Below are positions 1 through 5,295 of a DNA stretch of 5,295 nt, piece by piece. The notes below the pieces were generated by a model. It was not told the origin of the DNA, did no database searches, and worked only from the letters and a program-made list of their open reading frames with translations. The position numbers and the translations under genes are program-made. The stretch's first letter is position 1; each line of letters begins with the position of its first letter. Origin of the DNA: Spirochaetales bacterium (GTDB lineage Bacteria; Spirochaetota; Spirochaetia; DSM-27196; SLST01); the NCBI GenBank assembly GCA_030642995.1, contig DAOWMR010000232.1, forward strand, positions 1 to 5,295. Direction: 5' to 3'.

Positions 1-134
1 CCGACGAGAGGTGCGGAAACGAGGCCACCCCTGCCGTTCAGTGTTTGGATCAGACTCATGGTATGGACCAAGAGGGTAGTTCATCCATTCCGTCTCCGCA
101 ATACGGTGAATTGACAGTACTTCGGTACGATAAA
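1..134. other. Flank downstream of the lipoprotein gene; no convincing gene
   Basis: This stretch lies beyond the stop codon of the minus-strand lipoprotein gene. On the minus strand an ATG at 60-58 opens a frame that runs off the left edge, reading MSLIQTLNGRGGLVSAPLV. It has no Shine-Dalgarno sequence, so it is only a weak candidate for the start of a further minus-strand gene. Plus-strand frames are open to 110 (frame 1) and to 170 (frame 3) but resemble no protein I recognise. A short perfect hairpin, GTAC-TTCG-GTAC, sits at 117-128, only 7 bases past the lipoprotein stop. Read from the minus strand, its loop is CGAA and no T-tract follows, so it is not a convincing intrinsic terminator. 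Confidence 0.4.
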
Positions 135-1523
135 CTACATCTTCTCGTCGGCGCCGCGGTCGACTGCTGAGCCTTGGGGGCGGGCATCACCCTCAAAGTC
201 CACGTCGGTTCCGTAGGACTCTACGCTGCCCTGATCCACGGCGTACGGTCCGCCGCCGCCTATATCGTCCAGGTGGTAATCCGCGTTGTCTCCGTCGGAG
301 AAGTCTGAGTCGTAGGAGGATGAGAACACCTCGGCAAAGATGTCGCTTGGCTCGAACTGGTTGCTACCCAGATTGGTAACGTTACCCCCAGACTCCGAGC
401 TGAATCCGAAGCAGAGGTTGTAACTATAGTCAAAGGTTCCGTTGTGCTCATTGATGACGCCAACGCCGGCTCCGTCCGGCGTGCCGAAGATGTTCATGCG
501 CACCACTACATCGGAAGACGTGCCCCCGCCGGAGAAGTCCAGTGCTTCGGCGTTGGCGGTTGAAACATCAGATGCGATGATTGTGTTGTTGGAAACAACA
601 CCGGACATGCCTCCACCTTCAACTGATATGCCGTTGGCATCGCCATGACCTACGACCGAAATGACGTTGTTCCAAATGCTCAGGTTGGTGCAATCTCGTA
701 TCGCGATACCATCGACTATGCCGTCCCCAAGCACAGCAATCCTGTTTGCTGATACAACAACGTCGCTTCCAGCCGCCTGCTGCCCCAAGTGAATGGCCCG
801 GACACGGCGGTTACCGGGTGTATCCGACGTGATGAGTATGTCGTTCCCGTGAATCGCCATGTTGTATTGGGCCGGCTGATCCTCCGGGTTGGTCCATTGG
901 GAAATGACCTTTCCCTCCTCGTCGAAAGCCCCGCTCAGATGAACAAGAAACCTGTTGTTGAGGACGGAGACCGATGCGCCCTCGTGGATGGTAATGACTC
1001 CCAAACCCAGGTCCTTTTCTTCCAGTTCGGAAATTGCAACGTCTACGGTGAAGCCCTCAATGGAGGCCTCCTGCACTTCAGGACCCTCTGCGGAGATCAA
1101 CTCGTAGATAACTTCCAGTGTCTTGATAGTCGATTCATGACTTGCAGGATCCCATGTTGCGAAGTCGCTGCTGTATCCGCCCTTGAGCGCAACTCCAGGT
1201 CGCATCCCGATCTGGTTCTCAGACGCGATGTCAATTACGTACGTCCCCTCAGCCACCCAGACCTCAGACGCGCCAACTCGTTCAGCAGTCTCCATGGCCT
1301 CCGCAATGTCGTCCAGAGGTTCGTCGGGAAAACGCCCGCTGTTGTTGTCCGAACCATTCGGCGACACGTAGATCACAATGCCGGACGCGCCGGTCACTCG
1401 AAACCGCACCAACCCCAGCAAATCCATCTCCCCGCAGCCGGCCAGGAGCAGCGGCATCAGCACCACGGCCGTCGCGAGGACACACGGCAGCATAATTCGT
1501 GAGAACCTCACCTGCGCTCTCAT
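135..1523 (-). CDS. Lipoprotein with DUF1565-like / right-handed parallel beta-helix fold
   Basis: This 462-residue protein should be an exported lipoprotein at the cell envelope. Residues 1-30 form a lipoprotein signal: basic N-terminus, hydrophobic core and lipobox LLAGC, with Cys30 as the predicted lipidated residue. Residues 51-95 resemble the DUF1565 start of beta-helix proteins (IYVSPNGSDNNSG, then PLDDIAEAMETA and VWVAEGTY), followed by a GGYSSDF motif at 115-121. Repeated beta-helix rungs with Asn near the turns follow at about 184-193 (VLNNRF), 222-231, 255-264, 281-290 (IWNNVI), 308-317 (VSNNTI) and 338-345. The end, with DYHL at 415-418 and FEGDARPQG...DRGADE at 443-460, is the usual closing motif of such bacterial proteins. 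Beta-helices of this type often bind or cleave polysaccharides or act in adhesion, but I see no catalytic motif, so the substrate is unknown. The ATG is supported by a strong Shine-Dalgarno sequence inside the end of the preceding gene, which it overlaps by 4 bases. Confidence 0.9.
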   Translation of the reverse strand: MRAQVRFSRIMLPCVLATAVVLMPLLLAGCGEMDLLGLVRFRVTGASGIVIYVSPNGSDNNSGRFPDEPLDDIAEAMETAERVGASEVWVAEGTYVIDIASENQIGMRPGVALKGGYSSDFATWDPASHESTIKTLEVIYELISAEGPEVQEASIEGFTVDVAISELEEKDLGLGVITIHEGASVSVLNNRFLVHLSGAFDEEGKVISQWTNPEDQPAQYNMAIHGNDILITSDTPGNRRVRAIHLGQQAAGSDVVVSANRIAVLGDGIVDGIAIRDCTNLSIWNNVISVVGHGDANGISVEGGGMSGVVSNNTIIASDVSTANAEALDFSGGGTSSDVVVRMNIFGTPDGAGVGVINEHNGTFDYSYNLCFGFSSESGGNVTNLGSNQFEPSDIFAEVFSSSYDSDFSDGDNADYHLDDIGGGGPYAVDQGSVESYGTDVDFEGDARPQGSAVDRGADEKM

Positions 1524-3892
1524 TCCTCGCCTCCTTCCTCTACCCAGAAGATCACGCCTTCAACATCTCCGGCCTCGGCGGCACGAGCGGCCTCTTCTCC
1601 CCGGAGTCCCAGGTAGGTAAATCGATTGGCCATGGACGGCGAAACGGCCTGGAGTCGTTCGTAGGCTCGACGGGCGGTTCCATAGTTCTCCAACTCGTGG
1701 TTCACACGAGCCAGGTTCAGTAGTGCTTCGGGGTTGTTTGGATCCTGGCGTTCGGCCCTCTCGTAGTAGTCCAGTGCTGTGAACACATCTCCGGTGAGGT
1801 AGTGGATGTTTCCCAAGTTCACTATGGCCGGAAGGTAGTTGTTCCTGAGTTGCAGCGCCTGCTCGAGATAGGCGATGGCCCGATCGTAAACGGCATAGCG
1901 TGCGTGGAGGACTCCAAGTCGATTCGGCCAGCGCGGGTTCCGAGGATCGTTGTCAATGCGCACCTGCACGTGAGCGACTTCGGAGGCGATTTCCCGCTGC
2001 ACGAAAGCGAGGAACTCTGCGGCGAATGCCTCACAGATTTCTTCATCGTCAAGTGGATTGAGCGCCGAGCTTCCCGGGAGCCCTACGGGTTTGTACAGTT
2101 CCCAGCCGTCCCGCACTGGATAAAACGCCGTCTGCCCACGTGACTGGTTCTCCCGCCATTCCTTGGCCCCCAGTTGCCACGCGGCAAGGAAACCCTTGTC
2201 TCTGAGTGTGATCTCAATGGGCGCCCAGGCACTCCCCTCGCGGAAGATCAACTCGTCGGGGTGCTCAAAACTCGCCCGGGCCTCATCGGGACTGATACCG
2301 AGCGAGAAGGCCATGTAGATGTGACCGGGGATAGTGACGAACGCCGTCTCCACGCCGACCGACTCCAGCAGCGCGCAGTAGAGCGCCGAGAGATCATCGC
2401 AGTCTCCGCCCTGGTACTCCAGGGTTTGACGGGGGAAGAGCAGGTAGTCGATCACTGTGCTCTGCCCGGACAACTCGGTGTAAGGTGTCGTGGGATCGGG
2501 GATGTAGTGCAGTCCGTAACAGTCCAACGCTTCGTGCAATCCCATTGCTATCATCAGGTTGGTGTTTACGGCTCGCTCCATGCTGCCCTGGATGAATCCG
2601 ATCACATTGCGCGCGAAGCGCATGACCGACGGGTCCTTGGCGGTCACGAAGGCACAGATCTTTCGGTCATCATCCCAGGTCAGCGCGTTCCGGTTGTGTG
2701 CCTCAATGGTTTCAACGAATTCGTCGGTCTTTTCCGTGCCTCGCTCCGTGTAGGTGACGGTGAACAGGGCAGAAAGCTTGGCGCCCTCGGTTATCTCGAG
2801 AATGTTGCTGGTGAACAGACCGTAGACATCCACGGTCTCCGTCGCACCAGGCGCGATCTCCCCAATCACCACGCTCGTCTTTGGATTGTCCATGTACTGG
2901 CCCACGTAGAAGCTCACCGAGACGTCTTTCACGACGCGCCTGCCGGTATTGGTGATCGTCGCCGTACCAACCGGGCGGTCGTCGTAATACGAGTAGAAAA
3001 CCGGGAAAATCGGGTTGATCTCAAGCTCCATGGTGCCGAACCTGGTATCCAGCACCACCCGCGGCTCCTCCTCAGGTTCCGGCTCCTCCTCAGGTTCCGG
3101 CTCGGGTTCCGGCACGACCACCGGCGCCTCTGCGACCTCGACGACCGGCTCATCCTCAAGCGCCAGTGCAGGCTCTTCGCTCAGCTCCAGCGGCTGCGGC
3201 GTGGGTTCCGGTTTCACCCGGCGCTCCCGCGGTTCCCTCACTCGCGGCTCTCCGCCGAAGTGGTATGCGGTGCTCAGCGCAAGCCCGAGATCATGGGTCA
3301 GACCGAAGAACTCGCGGTAGACGAGATCCAGTGACAGGCTGAATGACGGGGCGAGTTGAAAACCCGCCCCCGCGCGGCTTGAGAGCCAGAAACTCCATTC
3401 GAGCGTCTCGGCCATATTTTCCCACACAGACGCGGCAAACGGGCCTCCGCCGATCAGTACGTGCAGGGAGAGTTTTTCGGTGATCGGCCAATCGCCACCC
3501 GCGCCAACGCCGAGCGGCCAGATGGCAATGGCCCCGGCATCGTTTTCGAGTGTGATGCCTCCGGCTCCCACACTCGCTGTCACCACCAGCCACGGCACGG
3601 TGGGTAGATCCCACGCGCCGGCGAGCGACACTCCCGCGCCCCATCTGAACAGCTTCTCGTAAAACTCGATCGGCAGGTAGGTCACCGGCTGCAACGCCAG
3701 CGAAAACGGCCGCTCATTTGCGGCAGGAGCAGCAGCGGGAACAGTAGCCGGGGCGGGCGTCGTCGCCGCTTCAGTCGACTCACTATTCTCCTGCGCGCAG
3801 ATACTCGCAGGTATGACGAGCACGGCGATCAAGACCACACCGACCGCCCGCGCGAGTCGGCACTGGCGCCTGAAACAAAATCTCGGTTTCAT
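1520..3892 (-). CDS. Exported multidomain protein: beta-barrel, Pro/Glu spacer, Ig-like region, transglutaminase-like domain, TPRs
   Basis: This is a 790-residue protein when started at the ATG at 3892. That start has GGAGGG 7 bases upstream and begins a good signal peptide (basic residues, VGVVLIAVLVIPA, cleavage near SICA/QE at about 33). An Ala/Pro/Thr-rich stretch (39-58) is followed by a beta-rich region (about 63-213) ending in TAYHFGG, like a small outer-membrane barrel of about eight strands. Residues 216-280 are a Pro/Glu-rich spacer, and about 281-396 look Ig-like (GTATITNTGRRVVKDVSVSF). A transglutaminase-like domain follows: Cys498 in QGGDCDDLS, His524 in PGHIYMAF, and a likely third residue, Glu560, in WAPIEITL, where Asp is more usual. 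Three TPR units occupy about 653-754, for example AIVNLGNIHYLTGDVFTALD. The protein probably sits in the outer membrane with its other domains in the periplasm. Such Cys/His folds act as proteases, amidases or cross-linking enzymes; which applies here is unknown. It is the first gene of a pair with the lipoprotein gene. I recognise no named family for the whole protein. Confidence 0.88.
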   Translation of the reverse strand: MKPRFCFRRQCRLARAVGVVLIAVLVIPASICAQENSESTEAATTPAPATVPAAAPAANERPFSLALQPVTYLPIEFYEKLFRWGAGVSLAGAWDLPTVPWLVVTASVGAGGITLENDAGAIAIWPLGVGAGGDWPITEKLSLHVLIGGGPFAASVWENMAETLEWSFWLSSRAGAGFQLAPSFSLSLDLVYREFFGLTHDLGLALSTAYHFGGEPRVREPRERRVKPEPTPQPLELSEEPALALEDEPVVEVAEAPVVVPEPEPEPEEEPEPEEEPRVVLDTRFGTMELEINPIFPVFYSYYDDRPVGTATITNTGRRVVKDVSVSFYVGQYMDNPKTSVVIGEIAPGATETVDVYGLFTSNILEITEGAKLSALFTVTYTERGTEKTDEFVETIEAHNRNALTWDDDRKICAFVTAKDPSVMRFARNVIGFIQGSMERAVNTNLMIAMGLHEALDCYGLHYIPDPTTPYTELSGQSTVIDYLLFPRQTLEYQGGDCDDLSALYCALLESVGVETAFVTIPGHIYMAFSLGISPDEARASFEHPDELIFREGSAWAPIEITLRDKGFLAAWQLGAKEWRENQSRGQTAFYPVRDGWELYKPVGLPGSSALNPLDDEEICEAFAAEFLAFVQREIASEVAHVQVRIDNDPRNPRWPNRLGVLHARYAVYDRAIAYLEQALQLRNNYLPAIVNLGNIHYLTGDVFTALDYYERAERQDPNNPEALLNLARVNHELENYGTARRAYERLQAVSPSMANRFTYLGLRGEEAARAAEAGDVEGVIFWVEEGGEE
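1530..1535 (-). promoter_or_regulatory. Shine-Dalgarno of the lipoprotein gene, inside the upstream coding end
   Basis: On the minus strand AGGAGG lies 6 bases before the lipoprotein ATG at 1523. It falls in the codons for the Glu-Gly-Gly part of the acidic C-terminus (EEGGEE) of the preceding gene. With the ATGA overlap at 1523-1520, this arrangement favours translational coupling or re-initiation by the same ribosomes. It also fixes the start of the lipoprotein gene. Confidence 0.85.
3063..3110 (-). repeat. 18-base in-frame tandem repeat coding the Pro/Glu spacer
   Basis: Two perfect adjacent 18-base copies (3063-3080 and 3081-3098, plus-strand unit GGCTCCTCCTCAGGTTCC) are followed by a shortened 12-base copy at 3099-3110. 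On the coding strand each full unit encodes Glu/Pro residues in the order EPEEEP. The repeat lies between the barrel-like region and the Ig-like region. Because the unit is a multiple of three, copy-number change would lengthen or shorten the spacer without a frameshift. Confidence 0.85.
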
Positions 3893-3899
3893 TGAGAAA

Positions 3900-3905
3900 C
3901 CCTCC
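3900..3905 (-). promoter_or_regulatory. Shine-Dalgarno deciding the start at 3892
   Basis: On the minus strand GGAGGG lies 7 bases before the ATG at 3892. An in-frame ATG at 3907 overlaps this site and so cannot use it, and the frame stays open to a GTG at 4078. The Shine-Dalgarno sequence, together with the signal peptide that begins exactly here, favours 3892 as the real start. Confidence 0.85.
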
Positions 3906-3981
3906 ATAACGATCATCAAATGACTGATCATGGCGGGTGACAGACAGCAGGCGCAAATGGTCGGGGCAGCGTGGGGCGTAG

Positions 3982-4022
3982 GCAACACAGTGAGAGGCCG
4001 CGAAAACCGCGCGCCGTGTTGC
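3982..4022 (-). promoter_or_regulatory. Two-part hairpin in the predicted leader of the envelope pair
   Basis: Plus-strand GCAACAC (3982-3988) pairs perfectly with GTGTTGC (4016-4022). Inside it, GGCCGCG (3996-4002) pairs with CGCGCGCC (4008-4015) with one unpaired C (4012), closing a 5-base loop. A 7-base bulge (3989-3995) separates the two stems on one side only. If the predicted promoter at 4103-4131 is used, this would be a stable structure in the mRNA leader about 90 bases before the start codon. It matches no riboswitch class that I recognise. Confidence 0.45.
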
Positions 4023-4060
4023 GGATGCGGGTACAAAAGGTGCTCCATTCCCGAATCGCT

Positions 4061-4084
4061 GCCTGAGCACAGTGTCACTCAGGC
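4061..4084. promoter_or_regulatory. Perfect 7-base inverted repeat near the predicted transcription start
   Basis: GCCTGAG (4061-4067) and CTCAGGC (4078-4084) are perfect inverted repeats separated by 10 bases. The dyad lies about 12 to 35 bases downstream of the transcription start predicted for the minus-strand pair. It could be an operator for a dimeric repressor or a hairpin at the 5' end of the mRNA. No T-tract follows it on the minus strand, so an attenuator terminator is not supported. Confidence 0.45.
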
Positions 4085-4102
4085 CGGAACCAGCACAACG
4101 CA

Positions 4103-4131
4103 AGTATATCGCGCGGGATTGTCGACTACAA
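4103..4131 (-). promoter_or_regulatory. Predicted sigma70-type promoter of the envelope gene pair
   Basis: On the minus strand a -35-like TTGTAG (4131-4126) and a -10-like TATACT (4108-4103) are separated by exactly 17 bases. The -10 box matches the consensus at five of six positions and the -35 box at three of six. Transcription would start near 4096, giving a leader of about 200 bases before the ATG at 3892. I saw no better promoter closer to the gene. Confidence 0.5.
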
Positions 4132-4249
4132 GGAGCAATGGGAGCACTCCACCCGGATTCGGCACGATGAGGGCTGTCGGGCACACCCCAAACAGTGCAC
4201 GGCATACGGAGATCGCATTTCGGAAGTCCATCATGCGCAGGATTCTGAT

Positions 4250-4308
4250 TACCGCGGTGCTGCCGACGGGATCCAACGCCCCGGTGACTCATTCCGTCGG
4301 CCGCGGTA
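4250..4308 (+). promoter_or_regulatory. Compound inverted repeat ending 10 bases before the transporter start
   Basis: TACCGCG (4250-4256) pairs with CGCGGTA (4302-4308), and GCCGACGGGAT (4262-4272) pairs with ATTCCGTCGGC (4291-4301). Together they form an 18-pair stem with a one-sided 5-base bulge (4257-4261) and an 18-base loop. The single non-Watson-Crick position (4270/4293) is a G-U wobble in plus-strand RNA but a C-A mismatch in minus-strand RNA, which mildly favours plus-strand transcription. It may be a leader RNA element or a protein operator. There is no following T-tract, so it is not a standard terminator. Confidence 0.5.
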
Positions 4309-4312
4309 TCTT
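4284..4312 (+). promoter_or_regulatory. Weak candidate promoter of the transporter gene
   Basis: GTGACT (4284-4289) and TATCTT (4307-4312) are 17 bases apart, each matching the sigma70 consensus at four of six positions. Transcription would begin at or next to the ATG at 4319, implying a leaderless mRNA. That would fit the lack of a properly spaced Shine-Dalgarno sequence. The perfect palindrome TCTTCGAAGA (4309-4318) directly abuts the ATG. The promoter overlaps the right arm of the compound inverted repeat, so it could be repressed by a protein bound there. Confidence 0.25.
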
Positions 4313-4318
4313 CGAAGA

Positions 4319-5137
4319 ATGCAAAGCGCCGCCCTCTCGCTCGCCATCGCCTTCATCGGATACTCGCTCCTCAGCATCACCCAGGCGGGTCAAAAGATCG
4401 GGCTGGCGCAGCGCGCGCGGAACAAGGTGCGCGGCTGGACCATCTGGGCCCTCGCGACAATCGGTACCTCCGTGGCGTTCTTTGTTATCCTCGGGGCGAT
4501 TTCACTTGGATCGATTTCACTCGTGGGCGCAATGGCAGGCACCGGGCTCGCATCCCTGGCGGTGTTCAGCCACTTCGTGATGAGGGAGCGCCTGGCTGGT
4601 CGCGAACTGGTCGCACTTGCCGTGATCGTCGGCGGGGCAGCACTGGTGGGCGCGCTTACCGGCGATGGAACGGGGGAAGAAACGCGAGTGCCGCTCCTCT
4701 GGGGGATCCTTGGTGGTGGATCGGTCGCGTACGTCGCGGTTTGGATCGCGACGAGGAAGCGCTTGTTCATCGGGGCGGTCGTCGGTGGGTTCTCGGGGTT
4801 CCTCGGTGCGTACTCACAACTCTTTCAGAAACACGGCACTGCAACAATATCGATTGCCGACGGGATCGGCCTATTCCTCACCTCGCTCACGACAAATCCA
4901 ATCACCCTGGTGTGGATCGGTCTCTCGGTGGTGTCTATGATCGTGCTGCAGTTCTCGTATCGACATGGACGGGCAATCGAGATCATCCCGAGTTTCACGA
5001 GCAATTTCATCGTCGTGCCGATCGTCGGCGGCGTACTGATCTTCGCAGAGCACCTGGTTGTCGGACAATGGGTCGGTGTGGTTCTGATACTGGCAGGGGC
5101 TATCGTGCTGGGACGCGGTCACGTTGTGCAGAATTAA
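4319..5137 (+). CDS. DMT/EamA-type membrane transporter
   Basis: This 272-residue protein is almost entirely hydrophobic, with about nine or ten predicted membrane helices (near 4-22, 39-62, 66-86, 94-113, 125-143, 150-167, perhaps 179-191, then 196-213, 220-243 and 248-266). Two internal halves are visible. Each ends in the typical EamA pattern of a charged turn followed by a Gly/Ala-rich helix: MRERLAGRELVALAVIVGG at 88-106 and FAEHLVVGQWVGVVLILAG at 242-260. It should sit in the inner membrane and move a small metabolite or ion, but the substrate cannot be read from sequence. It is slightly shorter than the usual 280-300 residues of ten-helix members. The ATG at 4319 places the first helix right at the N-terminus; the frame is open upstream, but no in-frame ATG or GTG was seen in the 90 or so bases I checked. 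No well-placed Shine-Dalgarno sequence is present. Its stop codon interlocks with that of the convergent gene to the right. Confidence 0.85.
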   Translation: MQSAALSLAIAFIGYSLLSITQAGQKIGLAQRARNKVRGWTIWALATIGTSVAFFVILGAISLGSISLVGAMAGTGLASLAVFSHFVMRERLAGRELVALAVIVGGAALVGALTGDGTGEETRVPLLWGILGGGSVAYVAVWIATRKRLFIGAVVGGFSGFLGAYSQLFQKHGTATISIADGIGLFLTSLTTNPITLVWIGLSVVSMIVLQFSYRHGRAIEIIPSFTSNFIVVPIVGGVLIFAEHLVVGQWVGVVLILAGAIVLGRGHVVQN

Positions 5138-5295
5138 GCGAGCAATCCAAAGACGGTGACAAGGGTGCCGACCGTCACGAATCCGACGCCCATCACCCAC
5201 TGAAGAAGCGCGAACCGTTTGTCAATGGACTCAAACCGCCGGTCGATGGATTCGAACCGCTGATCAACGGCCTCAAATCGCTTATCGACGGCATC
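5134..5295 (-). CDS. C-terminal part of a heptad-repeat coiled-coil protein with a terminal membrane helix (partial, start beyond window)
   Basis: Fifty-three codons plus TAA are visible, and the gene continues past the right edge. The visible protein begins with four consecutive heptads of the type (A/S)(V/I)D(K/Q/R)RFE: AVDKRFE, AVDQRFE, SIDRRFE and SIDKRFA. It ends with a single hydrophobic segment (QWVMGVGFVTVGTLVTVFGL, about residues 32-51) and a two-residue tail. The layout suggests a long coiled coil anchored in a membrane by its C-terminus. It recalls Borrelia Bdr-type repeat proteins and DUF1640/CCDC90-like coiled-coil proteins; the family cannot be fixed from this fragment. The regular heptads, sensible codons and a stop exactly at the transporter stop argue that it is a real gene. 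It is convergent with the transporter gene, with a 4-base overlap. Confidence 0.75.
   Translation of the reverse strand, partial: DAVDKRFEAVDQRFESIDRRFESIDKRFALLQWVMGVGFVTVGTLVTVFGLLA
5209..5292 (-). repeat. Four degenerate 21-base tandem units encoding the heptads
   Basis: The units occupy 5272-5292, 5251-5271, 5230-5250 and 5209-5229. Each encodes one seven-residue heptad with the core D-x-R-F. The DNA copies differ mainly at third codon positions, so the protein repeat is kept while the DNA has diverged. More copies probably lie beyond the window edge. Confidence 0.75.

Larger units (their letters stand above)
3893..4318. other. Divergent intergenic region with promoters and several inverted repeats
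   Basis: These 426 bases separate the minus-strand envelope pair from the plus-strand transporter. I find no credible gene here. Open frames crossing the region lack ribosome-binding sites or protein-like composition. It holds, from left to right: the Shine-Dalgarno of the 790-residue protein gene (3900-3905), a two-part hairpin (3982-4022), a 7-base inverted repeat (4061-4084), a sigma70-like promoter facing left (4103-4131), a plain stretch with nothing recognisable (4132-4249), and a compound inverted repeat (4250-4308) overlapping a weak rightward promoter. Confidence 0.7.

Noticed and set aside
789..1502. Plus-strand open frame opposite the lipoprotein gene
   Set aside because: It is antisense to the lipobox and beta-helix coding frame and shows no recognisable protein features.
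3015..3110. Internal start (GTG codons after a GAGGAG motif at the end of the Pro/Glu spacer) making a short isoform
   Set aside because: The GAGGAG motif simply follows from Glu codons in the repeat, and a product without the signal peptide would not be exported; there is nothing else to support it.
2174..3334. Long plus-strand open frame opposite the 790-residue protein gene
   Set aside because: It is antisense to a gene with clear domains, is rich in Arg, His and Val as expected for a shadow of GC-rich coding DNA, and shows no domain.
3893..4078. In-frame extension of the 790-residue protein to a GTG at 4078
   Set aside because: The extension has no signal-like or conserved character, lacks a Shine-Dalgarno sequence and would bury the signal peptide at residue 63; the ATG at 3892 has a strong ribosome-binding site.
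4079..4276. Small 65-codon minus-strand open frame in the intergenic region
   Set aside because: It begins with TTG, its internal ATGs have no ribosome-binding site, and it covers the promoter and inverted repeats without resembling a known protein.
3930..4580. 216-codon plus-strand open frame overlapping the transporter start in another frame
   Set aside because: Its composition is Arg/Ser/Pro-rich shadow sequence, and the transporter frame has clear membrane helices over the shared part.
5152..5178. Inverted repeat GACGGT/ACCGTC just after the transporter stop as a terminator
   Set aside because: The stem is only 6 pairs with a 14-base or shorter loop, has no T-tract, and lies within the convergent coding sequence.

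Overview
The window holds three complete protein genes and the tail of a fourth, in moderately GC-rich DNA. No rRNA, tRNA, insertion sequence or CRISPR array was seen. The content suggests a Gram-negative-type (diderm) bacterium: one gene encodes a signal-peptide protein with an outer-membrane-type beta-barrel domain, and another encodes a lipoprotein. A spirochaete is my best guess. The lipoprotein has the DUF1565-like start and 'GGY..DF' motif common in spirochaete beta-helix proteins, and the fragment at the right edge is a heptad-repeat, tail-anchored protein that recalls Borrelia Bdr proteins. This placement is inference, not proof.

Layout. 1-134: downstream flank, no convincing gene. 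135-1523 (-): lipoprotein with a right-handed parallel beta-helix. 1520-3892 (-): a 790-residue exported protein joining a beta-barrel, a Pro/Glu spacer, an Ig-like region, a transglutaminase-like Cys/His domain and three TPRs. These two minus-strand genes form a tight pair with a 4-base ATGA overlap. 3893-4318: a 426-base divergent intergenic region rich in inverted repeats, with a plausible sigma70 promoter for the minus-strand pair and an unusual compound inverted repeat just before the plus-strand gene. 4319-5137 (+): a DMT/EamA-type membrane transporter. 5134-5295 (-): the C-terminal end of a heptad-repeat coiled-coil protein with one terminal membrane helix; its stop codon shares a TTAA with the transporter's stop.

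How the genes may work together. The minus-strand pair looks like one cell-envelope unit: an outer-membrane-anchored protein with periplasmic or surface catalytic/peptide-binding modules, translated together with a beta-helix lipoprotein. No known system matches this pair in my knowledge, so a joint function such as processing, cross-linking or display of surface proteins or glycans is a hypothesis. The transporter and the coiled-coil protein show no clear functional link to the pair. The most unusual features are the multidomain architecture of the 790-residue protein, the structured divergent control region, and the interlocked stop codons at the right end.
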